A DNA stretch of 64,000 nucleotides, taken from NCBI GenBank assembly GCA_029817715.1, contig JARUPY010000455.1, positions 67,001-131,000 of the forward strand. The letters are read 5' to 3'. Under the pieces are notes generated by a model. The model had not been told where the DNA came from. It did not search any database and saw nothing but the letters and a program-made list of their open reading frames with translations. Origin of the DNA: Melastoma dodecandrum (lineage: Eukaryota; Streptophyta; Magnoliopsida; Myrtales; Melastomataceae). Positions within the stretch are counted from its first letter, which is position 1. Each line of letters opens with the position of its first letter. Made by a program: the position numbers and the translations under genes. Below, in pieces: positions 9,774 to 20,615 of the stretch.

Positions 9774-12700
9774 ATGCCGAGAAATACTCGAAGTACTACT
9801 CAGAATCCCTTAGGTGGGGAAAACCAGGAACTTCCTCCGGGAATGAACTTGGAAGCGCCAGCCCTAGGAGGCCAGGCAGCTACGAACCAGTCCGCTTTTG
9901 ATTCACATGCCCAAGCGCCAGCCCTAGGAGGCCAGGCAGCTACGAACCAGTCCGCTTTTGATTCACATGCCCCGTCTGAATTTATTTCGAGACTGGAGTT
10001 CCACAAGGAATTGGGGAGTGTGCGTCAGGATTTGACCGATATGAAGGGCATCCTAATGGATGTCCAAACTCTAATAGGGCGTCTTTCTGGCCCGAGAGAC
10101 GAGGAAAGAGTAAGACCTCGTATGAGAGAGGCCCCATTTAGGGAGTCTACGTTCATGGCAGACGCTCGTCGGACTACTCAAGGGCCACGTAACGTGACTT
10201 TTGAGCGATCCGACATAAGGACAAATACTCTATTCGAACCTGGGAATTTGGTTCCCCCTAGTCGACCCTCTTCTTCACGTAATCAACCGACGAATACGTA
10301 TTGGAATGAGGCAGAGGACTTTCAAGAGGAAACGGATCTAGGGGAGAATTTTATTCCGTCTCATCGCCCTGGAAAAGAACCTGTAATCGACGCAACTGGA
10401 GACCCCTATGGGCTTGGATCCCGAGGTGGAAACTTTCGGGAAGAGCCTTCTTCCTACACGAGGAATCCAGCGAGTCAGACAGTGGGGGAAAGATCTCCGT
10501 ACAGCCCGATAAGGTCGACTCGACCTACAGCGCAGGCCCCAGTAGGCGGTGTACCCCCAGACCTGAGGGAGGCCATAACTCAGGTTATAGAGCAAGTCGT
10601 CCCCGGACTAGCTCGGCGAGACGACGCCTGTTTGTACAGGTCTCCCTATCCTACGTATGTCGACAGGGATTTCCCTTTACCTAGAGGTTATAAGGTGCCC
10701 GACTTTACACGTTTTTCGGGTGAAGATGAAATGACCCCACTCGAGCATGTCGCTCGCTTCACTCACCAACTTGGTGAGGTGGCTGGGAACGACTTTTGGA
10801 AACTGAAGCTCTTCCCTAACTCGTTAACAGGGGATGCCTTTACGTGGTATGCGAGTTTGCCGCCATGGTCAATAGCCTCGTGGACTCAGATGCAATCTAT
10901 GTTCGTTAAGACCTTTGCTCGACTGGACGCCCCCATGTCGATGTTTGAGGTAATGCGCCTTAAGCAGGCTAACGGAGAACACCCAGGGCAGTTTCTAATG
11001 AAACTCAGGAAGGCCCTACTACGGTGTAGCCCCCCCATACCGGAGAAGGATCAATTACTTCTCGCATTAAATGCGTTGACTATTCCGTTCCGGAAAAAGC
11101 TGCAGGGCGAGCGCTTTGCTGACCTGTATGACTTAGCAAGGAGGGCCGCAGAGTATTATCAGCTTCTTACAGAGGAAGCCCAGCTGACTCGAGCCTACCA
11201 AGTCGACACTTATGAAGTCGACGTGGCGGAATTTGTCAAGGGGGAGTCGACTATATGCGACCCCCTGGCTAAGAAAAATTCCAAAGCTAAGGCATCCCAA
11301 AAGAATGCCGAAGAAAGAAAATATTCTTTCGACACAGATAAAGTCGACGCTATATTCGACTGGCTTCAGCAAAGGAAAAGGATTAGGCTTAAGCCCGGCC
11401 ATCGAGTTCCCCAGACAGAGAGGGAAAAGAATAGGAATTACTGCAAGTGGCATGGGTCTTTCACCCATGCTACCAAGGACTGTTTGTCCTTTAGAAATAT
11501 CATACAGGATTTAATAGAGTCTAAAGAGCTCCGTTTTCCTGAAGTTGACGAAGTCGCCGTGGTGGATAATAATCCATTCGGGGATGAAGTCGCTATTCAT
11601 ACGTTTGACATATTTGACGCTGAGGTTAATCTCTTAGAAGTTATTAACGACTCTGTTGTACCCTCGCAGGACGTACAAGCAACCGGCGAGACTTTGGTGG
11701 CCAATGCCCTTATGAAGCGACTAGCTGAGCATGGGGTCTTCATTCTGCCCAAAGGAAGGGAGAAGTGGCTATGCCACTGGCACTTGAACGACACTCACAC
11801 TACGGATCGGTGCCACACGTTCAAGAAGTATCTACTGGACAGCAAAACGGAGGAGTGGTACGACTTGACCCCGTTCGAAGAAGCAGCAATGTCACTCAAT
11901 ACTCCCCAAGGATCTTCTCACGCCTTCAAAAGCCCTCCTAGCGCAGATCGCCGATTAGACTCGCGAGGTGGAAGAGGAGGCCCCCAGGGTCACAAGGGCA
12001 ATGGAGAGGCAGTCGCCCGGGGAACAGAACGCCCGGCACGGCGACTGGAGTTCATAGACTCGTCTGGTCAAAGGGTCATCAAACAGGGGTACACTAGAAC
12101 TACCCCTGTCAAGGAGATCAAGCCGGTAGCGGAACACAAGGGAGAGGACCAACCTCAGCAGGCCATGAATCGCAGACCCCGTTATGCGTCGCAGACAGTC
12201 GATCCTCAGGAACTACGGAGGGGGCCACCCATCGCCCAATTCCTAGACGAAAAGCTGCTGTGCCAAAAGTGCAAGCTGATCGCTCACAACCGCATACTCA
12301 TTACCCAGCTCTGCACAGCATGCTGCGTTAGCTACTTCTTGCGGCTCGTCGACTTATCCGCAAAAGGGGAGATGCTCGTGAAGGCAGCCCGTCCTGAGGG
12401 CTCAGGTAACTCGAACCTTAACAAGCCCTCGAATAGGCCAGCAGATAACCCTATGCAGGTAGGATATGACCCAGCCGACGGAAGGTTTGTGGAGGTGAGT
12501 CGACTTCCCTTTGGTTCTAAGAAACCAAGATTTGTCAAAGCGCCTAACCCTTCGTCTCAATGGCAGAAGGCGGAAAGAAAGATTACGCTTCCCATGAGGG
12601 CTCAAAAGAGAAAAGAAAGGCGTCTAAGTCACGCCCAGAAAAAGCCAAGAATGACCCCTGTGATGCCATCCTTTGGCGGGAACCACGCCACAGGGAAACA

Positions 12701-13739
12701 AGTCGCAGCGCCCGAGCGAGTTGAGTCTACTGATTACTCGGAAGACCCCGGCTCGAGTTTCGACTACACTCCTCTACGAGGAGATAAGCCCTGCGACTTC
12801 GATGCAGAGCAACGGCCCCTCGTGGGCTGTAACGTTCTTACCCTCCCTGCGGAGTTCGCCTGCAACAACAAGCCGGAGGCACCGGAAGGTAAAACTCTCG
12901 ACTCTAGAGTCACTACATTTCCTTCTGGCTTCCCTCTGCACTGGTTGAGGAAACCATCAGATCGTATGAAACAGCATATGCATTCGCTGTATATCTCAGC
13001 CACCTTTGATGGTGTCTTAGTGGGTCGAGTCTTAATAGACAATGGCGCCACTGTCAATGTTCTTCCCCTCGCCAAGTTTAGATTACTTGGGTACAAGCCT
13101 AGCGAGTTGGTGCGAACCGACGTAGCTGTAAGTGGCTTCAATGGGAGAAAATCCGAGTGCCTGGGTATATGCTCCGTGCGCCTAGGCGTCGGGAGACACG
13201 AGCAGGAAACTGCTTTCTTTGTAATCGATATAGCCCCTTCATTTAATGCGCTTTTAGGACGCGATTGGCTTCATAAAGCCGCCGCGATTCCATCTACTTT
13301 GCATAGGGAGTTAATCCTATGGCTTGACTCCGAAATAGAAATCGTTAAGGCTGATGAATACTCCTGTTGTGACAAGGGTATTTTGCATGCAGAGACGTGT
13401 AAGACAGTCAAGGACCTTACTCTGGACCAGCGCTACAAGCTGGGAGACCCCACAGTCGGACCCTTAGGTGAACCTTCAGGGAAGTTCGACTTCATCGTGA
13501 GCTATGGCACCTCTCACCCCAAGCCTGACGAAGGACCGATTGTGCCAACAGGATGGGGGCCCGACTTCACAGACAAAGACATAGACGAGGTCCTGCAGAA
13601 GGTAGTCACGACTAAAGATGGAGGCGAAACGAACAACAGCCCAAGCGACGACCAGGGAGAAGCGCCTAAGAGCCAAGAGAGCACTGCGACGGAGTTGGAG
13701 CCCGATAGACTCCTACATGAAGGGATGTATGGACAGTGA
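9774..13739 (+). CDS. E2 gag-protease polyprotein
   Basis: An open frame of 1321 codons starting four bases after the primer site. It builds the capsid and matures the polyprotein. Residues about 300-420 form the retrotransposon gag core (PDFTRFSGEDEMTPLEHVA, then LTGDAFTWYASLPPWSI). Zinc-knuckle-like Cys/His clusters follow (CKWHGSFTHATKDC; CHWHLNDTHTTDRCH; CQKC and CTACC). The aspartic protease is near residues 1070-1170, with active-site motif LIDNGATVNVLP (DNGA instead of DTG/DSG) and the downstream ALLGRDWL. A 60-bp tandem duplication near the N-terminus repeats APALGGQAATNQSAFDSHA. The frame ends 122 nt inside the next one, which lies in the +1 frame, so pol needs a frameshift, splicing or a reverted indel. 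Confidence 0.92.
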   Translation: MPRNTRSTTQNPLGGENQELPPGMNLEAPALGGQAATNQSAFDSHAQAPALGGQAATNQSAFDSHAPSEFISRLEFHKELGSVRQDLTDMKGILMDVQTLIGRLSGPRDEERVRPRMREAPFRESTFMADARRTTQGPRNVTFERSDIRTNTLFEPGNLVPPSRPSSSRNQPTNTYWNEAEDFQEETDLGENFIPSHRPGKEPVIDATGDPYGLGSRGGNFREEPSSYTRNPASQTVGERSPYSPIRSTRPTAQAPVGGVPPDLREAITQVIEQVVPGLARRDDACLYRSPYPTYVDRDFPLPRGYKVPDFTRFSGEDEMTPLEHVARFTHQLGEVAGNDFWKLKLFPNSLTGDAFTWYASLPPWSIASWTQMQSMFVKTFARLDAPMSMFEVMRLKQANGEHPGQFLMKLRKALLRCSPPIPEKDQLLLALNALTIPFRKKLQGERFADLYDLARRAAEYYQLLTEEAQLTRAYQVDTYEVDVAEFVKGESTICDPLAKKNSKAKASQKNAEERKYSFDTDKVDAIFDWLQQRKRIRLKPGHRVPQTEREKNRNYCKWHGSFTHATKDCLSFRNIIQDLIESKELRFPEVDEVAVVDNNPFGDEVAIHTFDIFDAEVNLLEVINDSVVPSQDVQATGETLVANALMKRLAEHGVFILPKGREKWLCHWHLNDTHTTDRCHTFKKYLLDSKTEEWYDLTPFEEAAMSLNTPQGSSHAFKSPPSADRRLDSRGGRGGPQGHKGNGEAVARGTERPARRLEFIDSSGQRVIKQGYTRTTPVKEIKPVAEHKGEDQPQQAMNRRPRYASQTVDPQELRRGPPIAQFLDEKLLCQKCKLIAHNRILITQLCTACCVSYFLRLVDLSAKGEMLVKAARPEGSGNSNLNKPSNRPADNPMQVGYDPADGRFVEVSRLPFGSKKPRFVKAPNPSSQWQKAERKITLPMRAQKRKERRLSHAQKKPRMTPVMPSFGGNHATGKQVAAPERVESTDYSEDPGSSFDYTPLRGDKPCDFDAEQRPLVGCNVLTLPAEFACNNKPEAPEGKTLDSRVTTFPSGFPLHWLRKPSDRMKQHMHSLYISATFDGVLVGRVLIDNGATVNVLPLAKFRLLGYKPSELVRTDVAVSGFNGRKSECLGICSVRLGVGRHEQETAFFVIDIAPSFNALLGRDWLHKAAAIPSTLHRELILWLDSEIEIVKADEYSCCDKGILHAETCKTVKDLTLDQRYKLGDPTVGPLGEPSGKFDFIVSYGTSHPKPDEGPIVPTGWGPDFTDKDIDEVLQKVVTTKDGGETNNSPSDDQGEAPKSQESTATELEPDRLLHEGMYGQ
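9855..9974 (+). repeat. In-frame 60-bp tandem duplication in gag
   Basis: Units 9855-9914 and 9915-9974 are almost identical and add 20 residues without breaking the frame. Confidence 0.9.
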
Positions 13740-16653
13740 GGAGAAAGGTCATGCAGTCGCTGATATCCTACAGCGACTTCAGAAGCATGTTAGGACGACT
13801 AGGAAAGTAGGATGCCAGATAGGCAACGTCGATTTCGAAATTAGGCCATGTAATAACGTGGACACCAATTTAGGTGGTGTCCAGAGTCGTGAGTCACTGA
13901 TGATGCCATGTGACTCACTCGTAGGCGTCGATTTAGGCGAGGCATCGAGCCCTCGAATTGTTTTTATCAGTTCCTCGATGAATAAAGAACTTTTCCATTC
14001 TATCAAAGCTACTCTAGAAGAGTTTAAAGATTGTTTCGCTTGGGATTACACTGAGATGCCTGGCCTAGATCGCCGACTTGTGGAACACAAGTTACCAATC
14101 AAAACAGGATTTAAACCAGTCCAACAGGCGCCGAGGAGAATGACTCATGAAGTCACTCAAGCAGTATTTGAGGAAGTCAAAAAGCTCTTTAAAGCCGGAT
14201 ATATAAGGACATCGAGGTACACCGAATGGATATCCAGTATAGTTCCTGTCATTAAAAAGAATGGTAAGATTAGGGTTTGCATCGACTTTAGAGACTTGAA
14301 TCGTGCCACTCCAAAAGATGAGTACCCTATGCCCATCGCAGATGATTTAGTCGACAAGACTGCAGGGCACCAAATTATGTCCTTCATGGATGGTTTCTCA
14401 GGATATAACCAAATCTTCCTAGCCGAAGAAGATATCCATAAAACTGCGTTCAGATGTCCCTTAGGCATTTTCGAATGGGTAGTCATGCCATTCGGACTCA
14501 AAAACGCTGGGGCAACCTACCAACGGGCCATGAACGCTATATTTGATGCCTTAATTAGCAAAACGGTCGAAGTATACATAGACGATATAGTAGTCAAGTC
14601 ACGAGATGAGAAGTCACATGTTAATGACCTTAGAAATGCTTTCATTCAAATGAGAAAGCATCAGCTCAAACTAAACCCTCTCAAATGTGCCTTCGGAGTC
14701 AGAGCAGGACATTTCCTAGGGTTCCTAGTTCATCAACGTGGTATAGAAGTCGACCAGAACAAAGTGAACGCCATTCAAAGATTGAACCCTCCGAGTAATA
14801 AGAAGCAGTTACAGGCTTTCTTAGGAAGGGTCAATTATCTAAGGCGATTTATTGGTAACGTCGCTGGACGAACAGAAGTTTTCTCGACCTTACTAAAGGC
14901 AAAGGGAAATCTTGTGTGGAGCGACAAACACCAAAAAGCATTTGAAGGCTTAAAGGAGTACTTAATAAAACCGCCTGTGCTTGCCCCTCCTCGGATAGGA
15001 AAGCCTTATCTGCTTTACGTGGCAGCGACTGAATCAGTCATCGGTGCCATGTTAGCCCAAGAGACAGAGGAAAAAACTGAGAGAGCAGTCTACTATCTGT
15101 CAAGACAACTAACTGCTACAGAAAAGCGCTATACAATTAAGGAGAAGTTATGCCTGTCAGTTTTTTATGCTGTTAAGAAGCTGAGACATTATATCGGATC
15201 CCAAGAGGTTCATGTTATTGCCAAATCCCCAGTCATAAAATACTTTTTCGAAAGTCCCCTATTGACCGGAAGAATTAGTAAATGGAGCTTGGTCCTATCC
15301 GCATACGATCTGCGTTTCAAACCTCAACAGTCGGTGAAAGGGCAGGCCTTAGCCGATTTCTTAGTGAACCACGATCCATCTACATCAATCGATCAAGAGG
15401 AATTCCTTGAGGATGTCTGGCAAGCTTGGTTTGATGGATCTTCGGCGAAATCCGGCGTAGGCATAGGCCTCCACGTACTTTCGCCACTAGGAAAGGACGT
15501 TCGCCTAGCATATCGTCTGTCGGCAACTCATACAAACAATGCGACTGAGTACGAAGCGTTGATCACGCTCTTGAAGGAGTTATTAGCCTTGGGAGCCAGG
15601 AAAGCCAGAGTAATGGGAGACTCTCAACTGGTTATTAACCAGATGAACGGCGACTCTCTATGTCAAGAGAAACTCGCACCCTATCACCAAGTCGCTCGAA
15701 GGCTAGTCGAGCGATTCGAAGTAATTACTTTCCTTTTTGTAGGCCGGGAGGAAAACACAATCGCTAACGACCTAGCCCAAAAGGCTTCAGGATACAAGGC
15801 CAAAAGGGGAAGCGATTGTATCCCAGAAATAGCTTCCCACTTAGCTCCCCAAGGCGACGCGTTCACTCTGAATATAATGACAAGCGATAAAGATTGGAGG
15901 AGACCAATCACCGACTTCCTCTCTGACCCAACACAAAAGGCGAGCCAAAGAATCAAGACTCAGGCTTTGTCGTACACTCTTATAGATGGGGTACTTTACA
16001 GAAAGACCAAAGAAGGAGTCCTACTAAGATGCGTCGATTTAGACGAAGCGACCCCAATTATGTTGGAGACTCACCAGGGTTTATGCGGGTCTCACCAATC
16101 TGGCACCAAAATGTCTTGGACTATCCAAAGACATGGTTTTTACTGGCCATCAATGCTAAAGAATTGCATAGAAATGGCTAGGGGGTGCCAAGAGTGTCAA
16201 AAACATGGTCCGGTGACAAGGGCCCCAGCGTCCGATTTAGTCTCAGTCATCAAGTCTTGGCCGTTTAGGTCTTGGGCTTTAGATATAATCGGGGAGATTC
16301 ACCCACACTCGAGTAAAGGCGATGCCTACATTCTAGTCGCTACTGACTACTTTACCAAGTGGGTCGAGGCTCAAGTATACCAGAAAATTGATCACAAAGA
16401 GGTGATCGATTTTCTCAGATCCTCCATCATTTATAGATTTGGGATTCCCCAGAATATCGTAGTAGATAATGGCACCGTTTTCAATAATGAGAAGGTGCGT
16501 GAATTCGCTGCTGAATTTAGCTTTTCAATCACTAATTCGACACCTTATTACCCCCAGTCGAATGGACAAGCTGAAGCTACTAATAAGCTCATAAAGAATA
16601 ACATTCAGAAAATGGTTGGTGCAAATCCAAGAAAATGGCACGAACTATTATAG
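13618..16653 (+). CDS. E2 pol: RT, RNase H, second RNase H and integrase (ends at a premature TAG)
   Basis: Copies the element RNA into DNA and integrates it. In order: reverse transcriptase at about residues 140-370 (WISSIVPVIKKNGKIRVCIDF region, FMDGFSGYNQI, catalytic YIDDIVV near residue 319); the Ty3-type RNase H at about 460-580 (YYLSRQLTATEKRY, ADFL); a second RNase H at about 600-725 (AWFDGSS, ATEYEAL, GDSQLVINQ), the extra domain of the Tat lineage; the integrase zinc finger (H/H/C/C, ending CQECQKHG) at about 820-860; and the integrase core, with VVDNGT and PQSNGQAEATN carrying the second Asp and the Glu. The frame stops at TAG 16651-16653. The reading continues in the same frame beyond it, which suggests a point mutation. 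The first ATG shown overlaps gag-protease and may not be the true start. Confidence 0.92.
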   Translation: MEAKRTTAQATTREKRLRAKRALRRSWSPIDSYMKGCMDSEEKGHAVADILQRLQKHVRTTRKVGCQIGNVDFEIRPCNNVDTNLGGVQSRESLMMPCDSLVGVDLGEASSPRIVFISSSMNKELFHSIKATLEEFKDCFAWDYTEMPGLDRRLVEHKLPIKTGFKPVQQAPRRMTHEVTQAVFEEVKKLFKAGYIRTSRYTEWISSIVPVIKKNGKIRVCIDFRDLNRATPKDEYPMPIADDLVDKTAGHQIMSFMDGFSGYNQIFLAEEDIHKTAFRCPLGIFEWVVMPFGLKNAGATYQRAMNAIFDALISKTVEVYIDDIVVKSRDEKSHVNDLRNAFIQMRKHQLKLNPLKCAFGVRAGHFLGFLVHQRGIEVDQNKVNAIQRLNPPSNKKQLQAFLGRVNYLRRFIGNVAGRTEVFSTLLKAKGNLVWSDKHQKAFEGLKEYLIKPPVLAPPRIGKPYLLYVAATESVIGAMLAQETEEKTERAVYYLSRQLTATEKRYTIKEKLCLSVFYAVKKLRHYIGSQEVHVIAKSPVIKYFFESPLLTGRISKWSLVLSAYDLRFKPQQSVKGQALADFLVNHDPSTSIDQEEFLEDVWQAWFDGSSAKSGVGIGLHVLSPLGKDVRLAYRLSATHTNNATEYEALITLLKELLALGARKARVMGDSQLVINQMNGDSLCQEKLAPYHQVARRLVERFEVITFLFVGREENTIANDLAQKASGYKAKRGSDCIPEIASHLAPQGDAFTLNIMTSDKDWRRPITDFLSDPTQKASQRIKTQALSYTLIDGVLYRKTKEGVLLRCVDLDEATPIMLETHQGLCGSHQSGTKMSWTIQRHGFYWPSMLKNCIEMARGCQECQKHGPVTRAPASDLVSVIKSWPFRSWALDIIGEIHPHSSKGDAYILVATDYFTKWVEAQVYQKIDHKEVIDFLRSSIIYRFGIPQNIVVDNGTVFNNEKVREFAAEFSFSITNSTPYYPQSNGQAEATNKLIKNNIQKMVGANPRKWHELL

Positions 16654-16659
16654 GATACC

Positions 16660-17187
16660 TTGTGGGCTCTAAGAGTCACCAAGAGAGACAGCACAGGAGA
16701 AGCCCCTTTTTCGCTGGTATATGGGCAAGATGCTGTCCTACCTATTGAGATTCGATACAAGTCGCTCAGGGTAGCTCATCCTGACTTGCAAGACGAGGCA
16801 ATGTACCTCGCTTTAGAAGAATTGGAGAAAAAGCGACTCGACGTAATAGACCGACTTGAGGTGCATAAGCAAAGAATTGCTAGATACTATAATAAAAAGG
16901 TTGTCCATAAGCGCTTCAAAGTGGGCGATTTGGTATGGAAGATGATCCTACCCCTTAAATCAAAAGACCAAGTCTTGGGTAAGTGGTCTCCTAATTGGGA
17001 AGGTCCATATGAAGTGTGCGAGACATACTCATCTAATACGTATCGACTTATGACCAGAGAAGGAGATAGGCATCCATTGAAGGTCAATGGTAAATATCTT
17101 AAATCCTACTGCGCGACTATCTGGGAAGCTCATCATAAAATCCTAAGACAAAGGACTCCATTAATTTGGGAAGCGCTTAATTCCTAA
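16660..17187 (+). CDS. E2 integrase C-terminal part, downstream of the TAG
   Basis: Same frame as pol, two codons past its stop. It begins MWALRVTKRDSTGEAPFSLV, the end of the integrase core helix region, with FSLVYGQDAVLPIEI, then the C-terminal domain (KRFKVGDLVWK, KWSPNWEGPYEV, PLKVNGKYLK). Its direct continuity with the preceding frame shows that pol was one protein interrupted by a single nonsense codon. It ends 132 bp before the stop codon of the antisense gene. Confidence 0.85.
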   Translation: MWALRVTKRDSTGEAPFSLVYGQDAVLPIEIRYKSLRVAHPDLQDEAMYLALEELEKKRLDVIDRLEVHKQRIARYYNKKVVHKRFKVGDLVWKMILPLKSKDQVLGKWSPNWEGPYEVCETYSSNTYRLMTREGDRHPLKVNGKYLKSYCATIWEAHHKILRQRTPLIWEALNS

Positions 17188-17319
17188 GAAAATCGCGCTA
17201 GGCTTCAGTAACGCTGTTTGGAAGAATGAATTTAGCGTAGTGGGCATGAATTCATTCGAGACATAAGACACTTGATTTGTTCAGTAAAGCAAAAATAATC
17301 GAGTTGCGTTGTTCTTTGG

Positions 17320-20300
17320 TTACAAGTCTAGACTCCATAACCCGCCAACTTCTCTAAAATCGAGGACAAGGGATTTACGAGCTCGTCGCTTCGCGTTCAC
17401 CTTGTTTCGCTGGGCATAAAGGTCGACGACCTTTTCTCTATCCTTCTCAGCGTTGGCCTCCAGCTCCTCGATTTCTTGAGTATTGATCGACGCAAGCTGC
17501 CGAGTCAGGTCATTCTTCAGGTTCGTATAGAACTCTATCTGTCTCTCTGCCTCGGTCAGCTTCTCTTGCACATCGACCAAATGTTGGCGGGCGTCCTGTG
17601 CAGCTTTAGAGGCCTGCCCTCGAGCATCATTAATCGACCGAATCTTCGAGTCGGTCAAGTCGTAGGCGAGCAGGTCGGCGTAATAATCCTTCCAGCGAGT
17701 CCAATACGTCGACCTGAAGCTCTTGCAGGCCCCCAGTATTTCGTCCGTCACCCGAGGGGATGCCTCGATCTCCTTCAACAGCTTCTGCATCTTCTCAAAC
17801 TCGTCGACGCTTAAGGGGTCAATGAGCAGAAGTCGGCAGAATTCGTCAATGTCCTGATGAAGCTTCACCCATGGGTCGACAGTCGAGGTCGCTGCAGCAG
17901 GAGCCTGCAGAATAAGAAATGAAATGTTGCTAAGACACAATGTCCCAAACAGTCAACACCTCCATGCAATCAAATACTTACCTCTGAAGGTAGTAAATCC
18001 TCAGAACTTTCGCCTGAAGAAGTGGAGGGAGTAGGAGCCTTCTTGCGACCAGCAGTCGTCTTCACTCTCTTCGGGCGAGCCTGTGAAGTGTCACGGTTAG
18101 AATCGTGATAACAACGCCATACTTTGTGTGAAAGAAGAACACATACCATTGGTGGTGCATGAGTGGGGGCTGAAGAAGAAGGGACGCCTTGTTCTTCCTC
18201 CTCTCGCATCGGCTGAGGTAGTGCCCCCTCCCGCGTCGACCGAGTTGAAGGATCGACTGAAACCATAGCGGTCCCTTCTTGTAGCAAGGCTTCAGGAGCC
18301 TGCTCTTCCTAGAGTGGAGTGTAATAAAACTAAAGTTCATGTATGAATTAGGGTAATATATCCTAGCAGGGAGTCGAGCTCACCTCAGCGGCCGAAGCCG
18401 TTGCACCCGTCTCGAACGCAACCAGAGTAGGCTGGTCACCACCTCCGGTTGACGCTTCGCCCTAGGCAATATAGTGCGGGTTAGATACAGAAGCTCAGGA
18501 TGAATTAGAACCAGTAGAGTCATACCTCTGTAACCGCTCCTCGAGCGACATCGACCGTCGCTAAGGTCGCAGGTACAATAGCAGATGACGAGCTCACTGG
18601 GGCCACCGCTGTTGGCGACCTCGAAGAAGAAGTCGCCGCTACGGTAGTCGGCGACTTGGGAAGAGGAGCCGCCACTGAAGCTGGTACCTTCACCAATCGC
18701 CTCCTCTGGGATAGAGACATCTCCTCAAGATCTCCTTTCTCGGCCGCCTTGCGCTTTGGAGCAGCCTTAGGTCGAGCCTTAGCAGGGTCACCTGCGGCTG
18801 TTTCCCTGGAGCTCGCCACCTTAGCTTTCCCCTTGCCAGTCGACTTGAGTCTGGAAGGAGCGGGGGCAAGGGGAGCCTTAGGCTTTCCAGAGCCCTGAGG
18901 CATCATTGATCCTGAAAAGGGGAAAGCCCACGATTAATACTAAGAACCCAATACTCTTAAAGTAAAGCTAAGCCTTTACCTCTCGCTTTGATATGTGCGT
19001 CGCCCATGTAAAAGTCAGGTTCCTTGGAGACCTCCAAGAAATGCATCAAAGCCCGCAGCTCTTCATAAGTAGTCGACCACAGCACAGTGAAGAATTGCGT
19101 GGCGAAACAGGCAGAAGTACCAGATGGGAATTCTATCTGGGAGAGCTGCGCCTTGCTATTGAGCAAGTCGAGGGTCTTCGAGGAGATCGGCTTGCACGAA
19201 ATCCTCTTCATCCTATCCCCGCACAAGCCACCGGTAGGGTCAGCAAGTGGAACCGCTACGCCCTGGATGAACCCAAACTGCCTTGCACACAGCTGAGGGT
19301 TATAGGCTTCAAAGGTCAGGTAGCCGTCGAAGATGACTGGTAGGTCCCTGCGGGTCAATACCCCATTCCAGAAGCCACGAGCAGCTTGGAGCTTAATTTC
19401 CTGAGCAAATGTCTTGCCACCTGGAAAGGGTGCCCAGTTGCGTCGATCTGCCCTGCCGAAGTCGACGATGTGCTTCATGTGGCCAGTGACCGATGTCATA
19501 AGCCATTGATCCTTCCGCTGGCAGCACTGCTCCAAGATGGTCTCCCCATAATAGGCCGACTCGAGGGGCGAAGCAGGGCCCTTGAACCCAGTCAATCCTG
19601 GCATCCACATAGCTGACCAAAGGTGAACTAACCAGAGCAATCCTCCTGCTGGATGTTTTGGAAACGGCTTGATCTGAGTCGTCGCTCTGTCCAGATCATG
19701 GTAAAGAAGACCCAAAATGAAGGGGGCCCAAGAGATTTCTTCATTGGTCTCCCTCAGAAAGTTGGCCACTGGAAAGTGTGGCTGACCTTCTTCCCTGGGA
19801 AGCAATAGACAAACTTGCTTAACCAAGTGCTGAGGAACTCAACCTCTTCCCGGGCGCCAAAGCACTCGGTCGACAACTTCTCATCTGGCTCTTTGCCTGC
19901 TGAGGCCATTTTCAGATGCCTGCTTACCACCTCCATGTACTGAAGGGCGCCCTTCGGATTAATATCGCCTGCCAGGGAGTGTTGGCGAACAGGGATGCTA
20001 TTGACTTTGCACCTGGCCAAAATCTTCACATCTGCCAAGGTAATAGACATGGGACCCTCCGGGAAATAGAAGCAATTGACTGAGGAGTTCCAGAAAGGCA
20101 GCATAGCCGAGTAGACTCTAGGATCACAGCTCTTATCTGCTACGGACATCCTAAAGAACCTCAGAATTTTCTGACTCCTAAACCTCTCTGTGAAGTGCTC
20201 CTCCCACATCTCGAGCCATTCCACCATCTCAGATTTAGACGAAGAAGGAAAACACAGGAAGGATCCCTGACCTTCCCAGTTGAGGGGATCGACGAAGTTG

Positions 20301-20482
20301 GGATGGCAGATCGGGATGGGCTTCTCGGTGACGCGATAGTTGAGCGGCACTGTCCCCGGAAAGAGACGCTCCGGCAGGATAGGTCCGAGGGTGACGCCCG
20401 ATCCCTGTTCCTCTGTGACCGGAATGGGTCCGGTTGGCCCCGCACGCTGATTATGGACCTCGAAAGCCTGGAAAGTCGACAT
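17320..20482 (-). CDS. Antisense six-exon gene inside E2: plant-mobile-domain-like protein with coiled-coil C-terminus
   Basis: Exons read on the minus strand: 20482-18980, 18911-18526, 18461-18384, 18308-18147, 18080-17982 and 17904-17320. All five introns are GT-AG and 65-77 nt long, and every junction stays in frame. Exon 1 (MSTFQAFEVHNQRAG onward) resembles the plant mobile domain (PMD) proteins, with FLSTWLSKFVYCFPG and WAPFILGLLYHDLDRATTQ. Exons 2-5 encode a basic, then Ser/Pro-rich, linker with nuclear-signal-like KGKGKAK and RPKRVK stretches. Exon 6 encodes a charged helical region (about residues 60-160 of the exon) and ends RRARKSLVLDFREVGG. One base is missing near 19795 in exon 1, which breaks this copy. 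Extra genes with PMD similarity, including antisense ones, are known in plant Tat elements; their function is not. A TATA box lies at 20616-20628. Confidence 0.8.
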
Positions 20483-20615
20483 CTTTTTAAGGATCGGAAG
20501 AGTGTTAAGGAGGAAGACGAAGAGTTTTCCAGGAAGCGAGGGTTTTCTAGTTTCTTGGAGAAGATGAAGAAGTGTTGAGCAAGGAAGAAAAGTGCGGGAA
20601 AAGGACGATGACTTT

